This document shows positions 7,500-17,561 of a DNA stretch of 64,000 bases, one piece after another. The first letter of the stretch is position 1; each line of letters begins with the position of its first letter. A program made the position numbers and the translations under genes. The DNA comes from Gemmatimonadaceae bacterium (lineage in GTDB: Bacteria; Gemmatimonadota; Gemmatimonadetes; Gemmatimonadales; Gemmatimonadaceae), in the NCBI GenBank assembly GCA_020852815.1, contig JADZAN010000028.1, positions 1-64,000 on the forward strand, in the 5' to 3' direction. The notes under the pieces are model-generated. The model had not been told where the DNA came from and ran no database searches. It saw nothing but the letters and a program-made list of their open reading frames with translations.

Positions 7500-9113
7500 A
7501 TGTCGGCGTTGTCTCTCGTCCGTCGCGCCTGCCCGCGTCGCGAGGTTGTTGCAGCTGCGGCGCTTGCGGCCCTGTCCCCCGCAATCGCCTTTCGCCCCCT
7601 TGCCGCGCAGGAGCTGTCCGGGCGCGCCGCGCGCGACGCCGCGCGCAGCTACCGCGAAGCCAACGAGGCGGGGATCCTGCGCGAGTTTGCCGGGCTCCTC
7701 TCGCTGCCTAACGTTGCCAGCGACTCGGTCAACATCCGGCGCAACGCGGCGCTCCTCATGGAGATGCTGCGCAAGCGCGGCGCGACGGCGCGACTTCTCG
7801 AAGTGCCGGGCGGCCCTCCCGCGGTCCTTGGCGAGCTTACCGTTCCCGGCGCCACGCGCACCGTGGTGCTCTACGCCCACTACGACGGGCAGCCGGTCGA
7901 CCCGAAGCAGTGGACCGGTGGGACACCATTCACGCCGATCCTGCGTGACAAGGCGCTCTATCAAGGGGGGAAGGAGATCGCCTTCCCCAACGATGGGCAG
8001 CGCCTCGATGGCGAGGCGCGCATCTACGCCCGCTCGGCCAGCGACGACAAGGGGTCGATCATCGCGATGCTCACCGCACTCGACGCGCTCAAGGCGCGCG
8101 GGGCGGCCCCTTCGCTCAACCTGAAGTTCTTCTTCGAGGGAGAGGAGGAGGCCGGGTCGGGGCACCTGCAGCAGATCCTCGAGACGTACAAGTCGGTGCT
8201 CAAGGGCGACGCCTGGCTCTTCTGCGACGGCCCCGTGCACCAGGGGGGCGACCAGCAGCTCGTCTTTGGGCTGCGCGGCGTGACCGGGCTGGAGATGACC
8301 GTCTACGGCCCCACGCGCCCGTTGCACAGCGGGCACTATGGCAACTGGGCGCCCAACCCGGGCATGCTCCTCACCCACCTCGTCGCCTCGATGCGCAGCG
8401 ACGACGGCGAGATCCTCATTCCCGGCTTCTACCGCGACGTGCGGCCGCTCAGCGCCGCCGAGCGCAAGGCGATTGCCGGGCTCCCGCTGGTGGACACCAC
8501 GCTCCGGCGCTCGTTAGGTCTGGCCCGCACCGAGGGGAGCAACGCGCTGTTGGCCGAGCGCATCATGCGCCCCGCGCTCAACCTGCGCGGCATTCGCGTG
8601 GGAGGGGTGCAGGAGCTGGGGTCGAATACCATCTCCACCGAGGCGTTCGCGTCGTTCGACTTCCGCCTGGTCCCCAACCAGACGCCCGAGCGCGTGCGCG
8701 AGCTGGTGGAGCGGCACCTGCGCACCAAGGGGTGGCACATCGTGAGCGACACGCCGTCGGTGGCCGATCGACTCAAGTATCCGCGCCTGGTGCGGCTGCA
8801 ATGGGAGAAGGGGTATCCGGCGCAGCGCGCGTCGATGGACGACCCGTTCTCGCAGGCGCTGGTGCGTGCCGTGAGCGACGGCGCCCCCAAGGCGCCGCTC
8901 CTCGTCCCCACGCTTGGCGGGTCGGGGCCGAGCTACCTGTTCACGCTGGTGCTGGGCGTTCCGGTCGTGACGCTCCCCATTGCCAACTACGACAACAACC
9001 AGCACGCCACCAACGAGAACCTGCGCGTGCAGAACTTGTGGAACGCGATCGAGATGTATGCGGGGATGATGTCGCGGCTGGGGAGGGAGTGGGGGGGGCC
9101 GGTGGTGCCGTGA
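7500..9113 (+). CDS. Secreted M20-family metallopeptidase (dipeptidase-like)
   Basis: The protein has 537 residues. The ATG at 7500 gives a signal peptide (AALAALSPAIAFRPLAAQ); the longer upstream frame crosses the PilZ terminator. It is a zinc-dependent exopeptidase of the ArgE/DapE/CPG2 type. Visible metal-site motifs are VVLYAHYDGQP (His), ARSASDDKGS (bridging Asp), FEGEEEAGS (catalytic and ligand Glu) and FCDGP (Asp). The lid or dimerisation domain includes GLRGVTGLEMTVYGP, typical of the dipeptidase branch. It probably cleaves peptides in the periplasm or outside the cell. It converges with the DMT transporter gene. Confidence 0.92.
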   Translation: MSALSLVRRACPRREVVAAAALAALSPAIAFRPLAAQELSGRAARDAARSYREANEAGILREFAGLLSLPNVASDSVNIRRNAALLMEMLRKRGATARLLEVPGGPPAVLGELTVPGATRTVVLYAHYDGQPVDPKQWTGGTPFTPILRDKALYQGGKEIAFPNDGQRLDGEARIYARSASDDKGSIIAMLTALDALKARGAAPSLNLKFFFEGEEEAGSGHLQQILETYKSVLKGDAWLFCDGPVHQGGDQQLVFGLRGVTGLEMTVYGPTRPLHSGHYGNWAPNPGMLLTHLVASMRSDDGEILIPGFYRDVRPLSAAERKAIAGLPLVDTTLRRSLGLARTEGSNALLAERIMRPALNLRGIRVGGVQELGSNTISTEAFASFDFRLVPNQTPERVRELVERHLRTKGWHIVSDTPSVADRLKYPRLVRLQWEKGYPAQRASMDDPFSQALVRAVSDGAPKAPLLVPTLGGSGPSYLFTLVLGVPVVTLPIANYDNNQHATNENLRVQNLWNAIEMYAGMMSRLGREWGGPVVP

Positions 9114-9126
9114 GGCGGTCGCGACG

Positions 9127-10056
9127 TTACTCATCCCCCACATCCGCATGCGCCTTCCCGAAGGCCATGAAGAGCGCGCTCCCCACGATCACCGCCGCCC
9201 CCACCAGCGTCCAGAGCGACGGGCGCTCGTGCAGGAGGAGCACTCCCCACATCCCCGCGAAGACGATCTGCAGGTAACCGGTGGTCGTGGCCCGCACCGC
9301 CGTTTCCGCCTGCAGCCCCCTGGTCATGTAGACCTGCGCCAGTTGCGTGGCGATGCCGACGCCGAGCAGGATCGCCCACTCCGCGGTCGTCGGCATCAGC
9401 CAGTTGGAGCTGGCGAACGGGATGGCGATGGGGAAGGTGACGAGCGGGAGGTAGAAGACGACGACCGACGGATGCTCGCCGCTCCCCATCTTGCGCACGG
9501 CGGCATAGGCCGCGCCGGAGCAGACGGCGCCAAACAGGGCAATGCCGACATCGCGCGAGGCATACGTCGACGCCGCGCTCCCGAACATCCACCCCGGGCG
9601 CGTGATGAGGATGACGCCCGCCAGCGCGAAGGCCAGGCAGAGCACCTCGCCCGGACGCACGCGCTCCCCCACCCACAGGGCGGCAAGGATGGTGGCGAAG
9701 ATGGGGTTGGTGTACTGGATGAGCGTCGCCTCGCCTAACGGGAGATGGACGAGCGACCAGTAGAAGCAGTTGATGCCGATGGCCCCCAGCGCGCCGCGCG
9801 CCAGCAGGAGCCCGCGCTGCCGCCCCCAGATGCTGGGGACGTTCGCCTGCCGCACGGCCCACCAGCTCATGGCCAGGGTGAGCGCGGCGCGCACGAGGAC
9901 CACCTGCGACGACGGCAGGCGCCGCCCCGCGAGCTTGACGAGGAGCCCCATCACGGCGAACCACCACGCGCCAATGGCCATGGCGCGGATTCCCGGCGAG
10001 AGAACGCCGGCGCGCGAGGGCGCGGAACGGGTGGGCGATACTGACGACGCGGTCAT
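9127..10056 (-). CDS. EamA/DMT-family membrane transporter
   Basis: This 309-residue protein has about ten hydrophobic helices arranged as two EamA repeats: PLGEATLIQYTNPIFATILAAL in the first, then TTTGYLQIVFAGMWGVLLLHE in the second. Drug/metabolite transporters of this type export amino acids, nucleosides or small toxic compounds, or act in uptake. The substrate cannot be inferred. It lies 26 bp downstream of the leftward Kef-type gene and could be read through from it. Confidence 0.88.
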   Translation of the reverse strand: MTASSVSPTRSAPSRAGVLSPGIRAMAIGAWWFAVMGLLVKLAGRRLPSSQVVLVRAALTLAMSWWAVRQANVPSIWGRQRGLLLARGALGAIGINCFYWSLVHLPLGEATLIQYTNPIFATILAALWVGERVRPGEVLCLAFALAGVILITRPGWMFGSAASTYASRDVGIALFGAVCSGAAYAAVRKMGSGEHPSVVVFYLPLVTFPIAIPFASSNWLMPTTAEWAILLGVGIATQLAQVYMTRGLQAETAVRATTTGYLQIVFAGMWGVLLLHERPSLWTLVGAAVIVGSALFMAFGKAHADVGDE

Positions 10057-10082
10057 CGTTGCGGAAGCTAACGGCGCACGCG

Positions 10083-12065
10083 TCAGGCGGTGGTGCGAAA
10101 GATGGGCGTCGCTTCGGCCAGTGCGCGCGGGTCGCCGACGAGCACCACCTCGTCGCCATCCTCGAAGACGATGTCCTCGGTCGGCTGGAAGACCCCCTCG
10201 CCGTGCCGCAGCACGGCGGCTGCAATGGCGCCGGTGCGCGAGCGCAACCGGAGGTCGCGCGCGGTGCGCCCGATCGCTTCCGCGCCGCGGCGTGCCACCA
10301 CGACCTCGAGCCCGAGCCGCGCCCCCACGCGTGACAGCATCTCGTCCACCGGCGCCATGTGCGCCCCGCGCTCGCGCAGCGCCTCGTAGTGATGCTTCCG
10401 CGCCTCCTCGGCCACCTCGCGAATGCGCGCGGGCGAGACCCCAAAGCGGCGCAGCACCCGCGCAAAGATCTCCAGCGACGTCTCGAACTCCTCGGGGACG
10501 ACCTCGTTGGCCCCCAGTCGCTGCAGCTCGGGGATCTCCGCCACCGACCGCGTGCGCGTCACGATGTGGATGTCCGGATTGTGGTGGCGCGCCACCACGA
10601 CCCCGCGCCGCTCATCGGCCACCGACGCAATGGCGAAGACGATGACGCGCGCGCGCTGGAGTCCCACGCGTTCGAGCACCTCGACGCGCGTCCCGTCGCC
10701 GAAGAAGATCGGCTCGCGCGCCAGGCGCGCCTGCCTGACGAGTGCCCCGTTGGAGTCGAGGATCACGTACGGGATGCGGGCGCGGCGCAGGGCGCGGGCG
10801 AGGTTGCGCCCGTTCAACCCATAGCCCACGATGATCACATGGTCGGTCATGGGGCCGGCGGCGCGGACCTCGCGCGTGGCGAACTCCATGGTCGGCATGG
10901 CGCGCAGCGAGAAGACGCGGTCGGCAATGTCGCTCGCGGCCGACACGGCGAACGGCGCTACCAGCATGGTGATGACCGATGCCCCCAGGAAGAGCTGGTA
11001 CGACGGTTCGCTCAGGATGCCTAACGCCATGGCACTCGACGCGAGGATGAACGAGAACTCCCCCACCTGCGCCAACCCGATCCCCGCCACCAATCCCACC
11101 CGCGACGACCTGCGCACGAAGCGGATGACCCCCCAGGCGATCACCGTCTTGAGGACGATGATGCCCAGCGCCACGCCGAGCACCAGCGCGGCGTGCGAGG
11201 CCACGTAGCGCACGTCGAGGAGCATCCCCACCGAGATGAAGAAGATCCCGCTGAAGGTGTCGCGGAACGGAAGGACGTCGCTCAACGCCTGCAGCCCGTA
11301 TTCCGACTCGGCGATGATGAGCCCCGCCAGGAACGCCCCCAGTGCCAGCGACAACCCGAACGACGAGGTGACGAAGGCGGCGCCGAGCCCGATGGCCACC
11401 ACCACGAGCGTGAAGATCTCCTGGTTGCGCATCTCGGCAATGCGCGCCAGCGCGCGCGGCACCACCCAGCGCCCAACGACGAGCAGCAGCGCCGTGACGA
11501 CGATGGCGACGCCGACGTCCCGGCCGATCGTGACGCCATCTGCCCCCTCGCCGCCCAGCAGCGGGAGGAAGAGCATCAGTGGGACGACGCAGAGATCCTG
11601 GAAGAGGAGGATCGCCACCACGACACGCGCAAAAGGGGACTCCAGCTCGCCGCGATCGGCGTAGACCTTGAGGATGATCGCCGTCGACGACAACGCGATC
11701 AGCGCGCCGAACAGGAGCCCCAGGCGCCACTCCCCGCCCATGGCGATGGCGATGGCGAGGACGGCCGCCATCGTCCCCATCAGCTGCAATGTCCCGCCCA
11801 CCAGCACGAGCCGCCCCATCTTCACGATGCGCGACAGTGACAGCTCGAGCCCCACGGCGAACAGGAGGAGGACGACGCCGATCTCGGCCAGCGCCTGCAC
11901 CGACTCCACCTCGCGCACCAGGCCCAGCGCCGTGGGGCCAATGGCGATCCCGCTCACGAGAAAGCCGACTACGCTCGGGATGCGCAGCCGGTAGGCGAGG
12001 ACGACGACGGGAACGGCGACCGCGACCAGGATGACGAGGTCGCGCAGGAGCGGGATGCCGTGCAT
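10083..12065 (-). CDS. Kef-type cation/proton antiporter with RCK domains (CPA2 family)
   Basis: The product has 660 residues. The start at 12065 (MHGIPLLRDLV) gives a normal CPA2 N-terminus; an upstream extension to 12320 lies inside nhaA and looks like shadow frame. A 12-13-helix exchanger domain comes first (FLVSGIAIGPTALGLV to LAQVGEFSFILASSAMALG). It is followed by a TrkA-N/RCK Rossmann domain (DHVIIVGYGLNGRNLARAL) and a TrkA-C domain at the end. Such proteins move K+ or Na+ against H+ and are gated by nucleotide or ligand binding to RCK. It is 16 bp downstream of nhaA, so the two probably form one ion/pH homeostasis operon. Confidence 0.9.
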   Translation of the reverse strand: MHGIPLLRDLVILVAVAVPVVVLAYRLRIPSVVGFLVSGIAIGPTALGLVREVESVQALAEIGVVLLLFAVGLELSLSRIVKMGRLVLVGGTLQLMGTMAAVLAIAIAMGGEWRLGLLFGALIALSSTAIILKVYADRGELESPFARVVVAILLFQDLCVVPLMLFLPLLGGEGADGVTIGRDVGVAIVVTALLLVVGRWVVPRALARIAEMRNQEIFTLVVVAIGLGAAFVTSSFGLSLALGAFLAGLIIAESEYGLQALSDVLPFRDTFSGIFFISVGMLLDVRYVASHAALVLGVALGIIVLKTVIAWGVIRFVRRSSRVGLVAGIGLAQVGEFSFILASSAMALGILSEPSYQLFLGASVITMLVAPFAVSAASDIADRVFSLRAMPTMEFATREVRAAGPMTDHVIIVGYGLNGRNLARALRRARIPYVILDSNGALVRQARLAREPIFFGDGTRVEVLERVGLQRARVIVFAIASVADERRGVVVARHHNPDIHIVTRTRSVAEIPELQRLGANEVVPEEFETSLEIFARVLRRFGVSPARIREVAEEARKHHYEALRERGAHMAPVDEMLSRVGARLGLEVVVARRGAEAIGRTARDLRLRSRTGAIAAAVLRHGEGVFQPTEDIVFEDGDEVVLVGDPRALAEATPIFRTTA

Positions 12066-12081
12066 CCCCAAAGCTCGCGGG

Positions 12082-13452
12082 CTATCGCACGGTTTGTCGA
12101 GTCGCGCTGCGCAGGATGAGGTAGCCGATGAGCCCCGCGACGCTCGACGCGGCAAGGACGGCGATCTTGGCCGAGTCCAGGAGCTGCGCGTCGCGGAACG
12201 CCAGCCCGGCGATGAAGAGCGACATCGTGAAGCCGATCCCGCCCAGCCACGCCGCCCCGTGCAACAGGCGCCAGGTGACGCCGCTGGGGAGCGTGGCAAC
12301 GCCAAGGCGTACGGCACCAACGCTGAACAGCGTGATTCCCAGCATCTTGCCGACCACCAGTCCCAGCGTCACTCCGAGCGCCACCGGGCTGGCAATCGCC
12401 TGCGCGGCACCTGTCAGGCGCACGCCGGCGTTGGAGAGGGCAAAGAGCGGCATGATGCCGAACGAGACGAGCGTGGTGAGTTGGTGCTCCAGCTTGAGGA
12501 GCGGCGCGTTGGCCGCGCTCACCGCCACGTCGAGCCCAGCGAGCGCCTCCTGCTGTCCCTTGCTGGTGAGGACGAGCCCATCCCCCGACTCCGACTGCTC
12601 GAACTCATCCAGCAGGGCACGCGCGCGCGCGGTGAAATCGGCGGCGTTGAGCTTGGTGGTGGTGGGTATGGTGAGGGCGAGTATGACGCCGGCAATGGTG
12701 GAGTGGATCCCCGACTGGAGGACGCAGTACCAGAGCACGTGCCCAACCACGATGTACGGCGTGAGCACCGTGACGCGTCGCATGTTGAGGGCGACGAGAA
12801 GCGCAACGCAGAGCGCCGCACCGCCAAGTGCCATCCACGACAACTGCGACGTGTAGAAGAAGGCGATGACGAGGACCGCCGCGAGGTCGTCGACGATGGC
12901 CAGCGCGGCAAGGAAGACCTTGAGCCCGAGCGGCACGCGCGACCCGAGCAGCGCCAGGATGCCCAGCGCGAAGGCGATGTCGGTCGCCATCGGGATCCCC
13001 CATCCAGCGCTCCCCGGGCCGCCGCGATTGACGAGCGCGTAGAGGAGCGCGGGAACGACGATCCCGCCGAGCGCCGCAACGATGGGAAGCGCCGCCTGCC
13101 TCGGCGACGAGAGTTCGCCAACCAGCATCTCGCGCTTGATCTCGAGCCCTACCAGCAGGAAGAAGACGACCATGAGGGCGTCGTTGATCCAGTGGTGGAG
13201 CGACATTGTCAGCGGCGCCGAGGCTGGGCCCAGCGAGATGGGCGTCTCCCACAGGTGGAAGTAGGCATCGCCCCACGCGCTGTTGGACCAGGCGAGGGCG
13301 ATCACCGTGGTGACGAGGAGGAGGATACCCCCCAGCGATCCGAGCTGGAGGAACTCCTGAAACGGGCGCAGGACGCGCGCCACGAAGCGGCGCGCCGGCG
13401 GCGTGTCGCCCGCGGATGACGACGGAGTGAACGGGGTCCTGGGAGTGGCCAT
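12082..13452 (-). CDS. nhaA: Na+/H+ antiporter NhaA
   Basis: This 456-residue inner-membrane antiporter expels Na+ or Li+ in exchange for H+. The ATG at 13452 is preferred over the longer frame to 13617, which overlaps the promoter region of the divergent gene. Family hallmarks are visible: MSLHHWINDALMVVFFLLVG near the N-terminus, KREMLVGELSSPRQAALP, the ATDIAFALGILALLGSRVP segment with its conserved aspartate, LAIVDDLAAVLVIA with the Asp-Asp pair equivalent to the ion-binding aspartates, and GIGFTMSLFIAGLAF near the end. It is the first gene of a pair with the Kef-type antiporter. Confidence 0.95.
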   Translation of the reverse strand: MATPRTPFTPSSSAGDTPPARRFVARVLRPFQEFLQLGSLGGILLLVTTVIALAWSNSAWGDAYFHLWETPISLGPASAPLTMSLHHWINDALMVVFFLLVGLEIKREMLVGELSSPRQAALPIVAALGGIVVPALLYALVNRGGPGSAGWGIPMATDIAFALGILALLGSRVPLGLKVFLAALAIVDDLAAVLVIAFFYTSQLSWMALGGAALCVALLVALNMRRVTVLTPYIVVGHVLWYCVLQSGIHSTIAGVILALTIPTTTKLNAADFTARARALLDEFEQSESGDGLVLTSKGQQEALAGLDVAVSAANAPLLKLEHQLTTLVSFGIMPLFALSNAGVRLTGAAQAIASPVALGVTLGLVVGKMLGITLFSVGAVRLGVATLPSGVTWRLLHGAAWLGGIGFTMSLFIAGLAFRDAQLLDSAKIAVLAASSVAGLIGYLILRSATRQTVR

Positions 13453-13670
13453 CGAGAGGGGGCGTCTGGAATCGCAACCTATCCAATGACACCGGCATGC
13501 GGTACACCGAGCGACGCACGGACAGCCGGGTGGACAGGCGCGAGACGCCGGGTGTCGGGCATCGTACGCTGGCGGGGCGCGCAGCGCTTCCGCAGAATGT
13601 CGGATCGGCGTCCGCACGCCGCCCAGTCCCGATTCACGCCGCCTGTCCAGCCATCCCCCCGGAGTCCTTC

Positions 13671-16600
13671 GTGCGTCCCCTTGCCCGACTTTCGCGCTTG
13701 TCCCTCCTCCCGCTCGCCCTCCTCACGTTAGGCACGGCCGCTCACGCGCAGCGCCCGGCCGGTCGCGCGGCCAGTCGCCCGGCCGTCAGCACCAAGGGCG
13801 ACAGCGCGCGAGCGGCGTCACCATTCACGAGCGAGGCCTTTGGCGGGCTGCGCGCCCGCTCCATCGGGCCAGCGATGACGTCGGGGCGAGTGATGACGGT
13901 CGCCGTGCATCCGCGAAACGCCGGCATCATCTATGTGGGCACGGCGAGCGGCGGGATATGGAAGAGCGTGAGCGGCGGCGCCTCGTGGCAACCGGTCTTT
14001 GATCGCGAAGGGTCGTACTCGATCGGGTGGATCACGCTCGACCCGAAGAACCCCAACGTGGTCTGGGTCGGCACCGGCGAGCGCAACTCGCAGCGTTCGG
14101 TGGCCTACGGCGACGGGGTCTACAAGTCCGAAGATGGCGGACGCTCCTGGAAGAACGTGGGACTCAGGAACTCCGAGCACGTCGGGCGCATCGTGGTCGA
14201 CCCGAAGAACAGCGACGTCGTCTACGTGGCCGCGCAGGGGCCGCTGTGGAGCGCCGGTGGCGACCGCGGCCTCTACAAGACGACTGACGGTGGCAAGACG
14301 TGGGCGCAGGTGCTCGCCATCTCCGAGCACACGGGCGTGAGCGACGTCGTGATCGACCCGCGCAATCCCAACGTCGTCATCGCCACGGCGTACCAGCGGC
14401 GCCGCCACTTCTTCACCCTCATCGACGGCGGCCCGGAGAGCGCGATTCATCGCTCCACCGACGGCGGCACCACATGGAGCAAGGTCAACACCGGGCTCCC
14501 CAGCGAGGAACTGGGGCGCATCGGGCTGGCCATCTCGCCACAGAACCCGGACGTGGTCTATGCCAACGTCGAAGCCGCCAATCGCAAGGGCGGGATCTAC
14601 CGCTCCAGCGACAACGGCGTCACCTGGCAGAAGATGTCGGACTACAACCAGGGGTCGATGTATTACGGCGACATCTTCACCGACCCGGCGCAGTTCGATC
14701 GCGTCTACATCCCCGATGTGGTCTTCCAGGTGAGCGATGACGGCGGGCGTACACTGCGCCCGCTGGAGACGCGCGGCATGCACGTCGACAACCACATCAT
14801 CTGGATCGATCCCGCCAACCCCAATCACTACCTCGTCGGCAACGATGGCGGGCTGTATCGCTCGTGGGACCGCGGGGCAACCTGGACCTTCTTCGAGAAC
14901 CTCCCGCTGGCGCAGTACTACGACGTCGATGTCGACAACGCGCTCCCGTTCTACAACGTCTATGGCGGGCTGCAGGACAACAACTCGCTCGGCATGCCGT
15001 CGCGCACCAGGAGCGATCATGGGATCCTCAACTCCGACGTGTTTGTCACGCAGGGCGGTGACGGCTTCGTGTCGCGCGTGGATCCCGAGGACCCCAACAT
15101 CATCTATGCCGAGCTGCAACACGGGGTGATGGTGCGCTTCGACAAGCGGACGCACGAGCGCGTCGGGATCCAGCCACAGGAAGCCAGGGGCGACGTCCCG
15201 CTGCGCTGGAACTGGGACACACCGATCATCATCTCCCCGTTCTCGCACACGCGCCTCTACACGGCGGCGCAGTTCGTCTATCGCTCCGACGACCGCGGCG
15301 ACAACTGGACGCGCATCTCCCCCGACCTCACGCGCCAGGTGCAACGCAACCAACTGCCAGTGATGGGGAAGGTGTGGGGGCCGGACGCCGTGGCCAAGAA
15401 CACCTCGACGGCGCTCTACTCCAACATCAGCGCCATTGCCGAGTCGCCGAAGAAGGAGGGGATGCTCTGGATCGGGACCGACGACGGCCTGATCCAGGTG
15501 AGCGAGGACGGCGGCGCCAACTGGCGCAGGATCGAGTCATTCCCAGGCGTGCCAGGCAACGCCTATGTCTCGCGCCTCAAGGCGTCGCAGTTCGACGCCA
15601 ACACGGCGTATGCCACGTTCACCAATCACCAGAACGGCGACTTCACGCCCTACGTGGTGAAGACGACCGACGGCGGGCGCACCTGGCGTTCGATTGCTGG
15701 CGACCTTCCGGCGCGCGGCTCGACGCACGCCTTCGCCGAGGACTTCGTCGACCCGGCGCTCCTGTTCGTGGGGACCGAGTTCGGTGCCTTCGCCACGCGC
15801 GACGGCGGTGCGCACTGGTTCAAGCTGGCGGGCGTCCCGACCATCGCCGTGCGCGACTTCGCCATCCAGAAGCGCGAGCACGACCTGGTGATCGCCACGT
15901 TCGGGCGCGGGGTGTATATCCTCGACGACTACACCGCGCTGCGCACCACGACACCGGCCACACTGGCGGCGACGGCGACGCTTTTCCCGGTTAGGGACGC
16001 GCTGCTCTACGTCCCCACGCAGATCTATGGCGGGCGCGGGAAGGCCTTCCAGGGCGAGATGCTCTACGGCGGCGACAACCCGCCGTACGGCGCCGTGTTC
16101 ACCTACCACCTCGCCAGCGGGCTCAAGTCGCTCAAGGAACAACGCATCGAGGCGGAGAAGGCGGCAGACAAGGCGGGGAAAGCGGTCACCTATCCCACGC
16201 ACGAGCAGTTCCGTGCCGAGGCAGAGGAAGAGGCGCCGGCAATCCTCCTCACCATCAGCGACTCGTCAGGCACGCCGGTCCGCGTCGTCACAGGGCCGGT
16301 GGCGAAGGGGTTCCAGCGCGTCGCCTGGAACCTGCAGCTCCCGTCGCACACGCTGCCGCGCCCGGTCAATGTGCTGGAGGAGCTGTTCGAGAGCGGCCCC
16401 GCCGGGCCGTATGTGGTGCCGGGCCGGTACTCGGTGACGCTGTCACAACGCGTGGGCGGCGTGACCACGACGTTAGGCGGTCCGGTCTCGTTCAACGTCG
16501 TCACGGAGCCGGGCGCACCGGTCACGCTCGCCGACCACGCGGCGCGCGGTGCCTTCCAGCGGAAGTTGCAGGAGCTTCGGCGCTCGGTGGCCGGCGCGGG

Positions 16601-17000
16601 CGAACTCACGACGGCCACGGGGCAGAAGCTCGACCAGATCCGTCGTGCCCTCGACCAGGTGCCGGCGGCCCCCAAGGCACTGGGCGAGCAGGTGCGCGCG
16701 CTGCAGGGGCGCCTGACGCTCATTGTCCGCGAGCTGTCGGGCGATCGGGCGGTGGCGGCGCGCAGCGAGGCGACGCCGGCGTCGATCGCCGAGCGGGTGA
16801 ACGGGATCAGCGGCGAACAGGGGCGCACGCTGGGGCGCCCGACGGGTACACACCAGGAGCAATTGCGGATCGCCAGCGAGCTGTTCGCCACCGAACTGGC
16901 CCGGCTCAAGCAACTGGTCGAGAGCGACATTCCCGCGCTGGAGCGGGAGGTGGAGAAGGCGGGAGCACCGTACACCACAGGGAGGATCCCTTCACGATGA
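13671..17000 (+). CDS. Secreted VPS10/sortilin-type beta-propeller protein
   Basis: The protein has 1109 residues. GTG at 13671 follows a GGAG and opens a clear signal peptide (RLSLLPLALLTLGTAAHAQ); the longer frame to 13497 lacks one. The body has many BNR/Asp-box-like repeats (SVSGGASWQPVF, SEDGGRSWKNVG, TTDGGKTWAQVL, SSDNGVTWQKMS, SEDGGANWRRI), making one or two large propellers like VPS10/sortilin or xyloglucanase-type hydrolases. A C-terminal region from about residue 830 has a beta domain and a helical segment. It is probably exported and binds or cleaves a polymer or peptide; no catalytic residues can be assigned. Its stop overlaps the next gene by 4 bp. Confidence 0.87.
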   Translation: MRPLARLSRLSLLPLALLTLGTAAHAQRPAGRAASRPAVSTKGDSARAASPFTSEAFGGLRARSIGPAMTSGRVMTVAVHPRNAGIIYVGTASGGIWKSVSGGASWQPVFDREGSYSIGWITLDPKNPNVVWVGTGERNSQRSVAYGDGVYKSEDGGRSWKNVGLRNSEHVGRIVVDPKNSDVVYVAAQGPLWSAGGDRGLYKTTDGGKTWAQVLAISEHTGVSDVVIDPRNPNVVIATAYQRRRHFFTLIDGGPESAIHRSTDGGTTWSKVNTGLPSEELGRIGLAISPQNPDVVYANVEAANRKGGIYRSSDNGVTWQKMSDYNQGSMYYGDIFTDPAQFDRVYIPDVVFQVSDDGGRTLRPLETRGMHVDNHIIWIDPANPNHYLVGNDGGLYRSWDRGATWTFFENLPLAQYYDVDVDNALPFYNVYGGLQDNNSLGMPSRTRSDHGILNSDVFVTQGGDGFVSRVDPEDPNIIYAELQHGVMVRFDKRTHERVGIQPQEARGDVPLRWNWDTPIIISPFSHTRLYTAAQFVYRSDDRGDNWTRISPDLTRQVQRNQLPVMGKVWGPDAVAKNTSTALYSNISAIAESPKKEGMLWIGTDDGLIQVSEDGGANWRRIESFPGVPGNAYVSRLKASQFDANTAYATFTNHQNGDFTPYVVKTTDGGRTWRSIAGDLPARGSTHAFAEDFVDPALLFVGTEFGAFATRDGGAHWFKLAGVPTIAVRDFAIQKREHDLVIATFGRGVYILDDYTALRTTTPATLAATATLFPVRDALLYVPTQIYGGRGKAFQGEMLYGGDNPPYGAVFTYHLASGLKSLKEQRIEAEKAADKAGKAVTYPTHEQFRAEAEEEAPAILLTISDSSGTPVRVVTGPVAKGFQRVAWNLQLPSHTLPRPVNVLEELFESGPAGPYVVPGRYSVTLSQRVGGVTTTLGGPVSFNVVTEPGAPVTLADHAARGAFQRKLQELRRSVAGAGELTTATGQKLDQIRRALDQVPAAPKALGEQVRALQGRLTLIVRELSGDRAVAARSEATPASIAERVNGISGEQGRTLGRPTGTHQEQLRIASELFATELARLKQLVESDIPALEREVEKAGAPYTTGRIPSR

Positions 17001-17557
17001 GTCACATCACCACGCGTGCGCGGCGCATTGCCGGTGCCGCGCTTGCCGCGTTGCTCCTGACGGCGCTCTCCACCGGCGGACGCGCGCAGGCGCCACAGGC
17101 GCGCGCCGTCCTCCCGGGAATCGAGGGGGCAATCCTCCTCGACACGCTGGGGCTCCCCTTCCCCATCCACGGCAACCGCGACTCGATCTTCATTGCGCTG
17201 GAGAGCGTCTTCAAGGAACTCAAGATCCCGGTGGAGACGCGCGACCCGCGCAAGGGACTGCTCAACAACCTCAACGCCGACATCTCCAAGCGGCTGGGCA
17301 ACGTGCCCCTGTCGCGCTACCTCGACTGCGGGCGCGGCTTCTCGGGCGACAACGCCAACTTCTACCAGGTCACGCTCGCCATCTCGGCGTGGGTCGAACC
17401 GCCCGCGGGCGAACCCAGGCAGTTGCAGGTGGCGATAGCCGCCAGCGGGCGCGACCCGGCCGGAAGCCGCAGCGGGTGGGTGCAGTGCACATCGCGAGGG
17501 TCGCTGGAAAAGCTGGTGGCCGAGAAGGTGCAGGCGTTCCTGTCACCGGCGCGTTAG
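16997..17557 (+). CDS. Secreted protein of unknown function
   Basis: This 186-residue protein has a clean signal peptide (IAGAALAALLLTALSTGGRAQA). The mature part is a mixed alpha/beta domain with two cysteines (one in YLDCGRGFSG, one in WVQCTSRGS) that could form a disulfide. I do not recognise the family. The ATGA overlap with the VPS10-type gene implies co-translation, and the methyltransferase gene starts 4 bp after its stop, so all three are probably one operon. Both upstream products look exported, so this one may work with the propeller protein. Confidence 0.75.
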   Translation: MSHITTRARRIAGAALAALLLTALSTGGRAQAPQARAVLPGIEGAILLDTLGLPFPIHGNRDSIFIALESVFKELKIPVETRDPRKGLLNNLNADISKRLGNVPLSRYLDCGRGFSGDNANFYQVTLAISAWVEPPAGEPRQLQVAIAASGRDPAGSRSGWVQCTSRGSLEKLVAEKVQAFLSPAR

Positions 17558-17561
17558 GCAG

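Noticed and set aside
12031-13419. Rightward 462-codon frame opposite nhaA
   Set aside because: Shadow rich in Arg/Glu/His; the NhaA motifs on the minus strand are decisive.
13818-15353. Leftward 511-codon frame inside the VPS10-type gene
   Set aside because: Low-complexity Val/Asp/Arg shadow of a gene with clear Asp-box motifs on the other strand.
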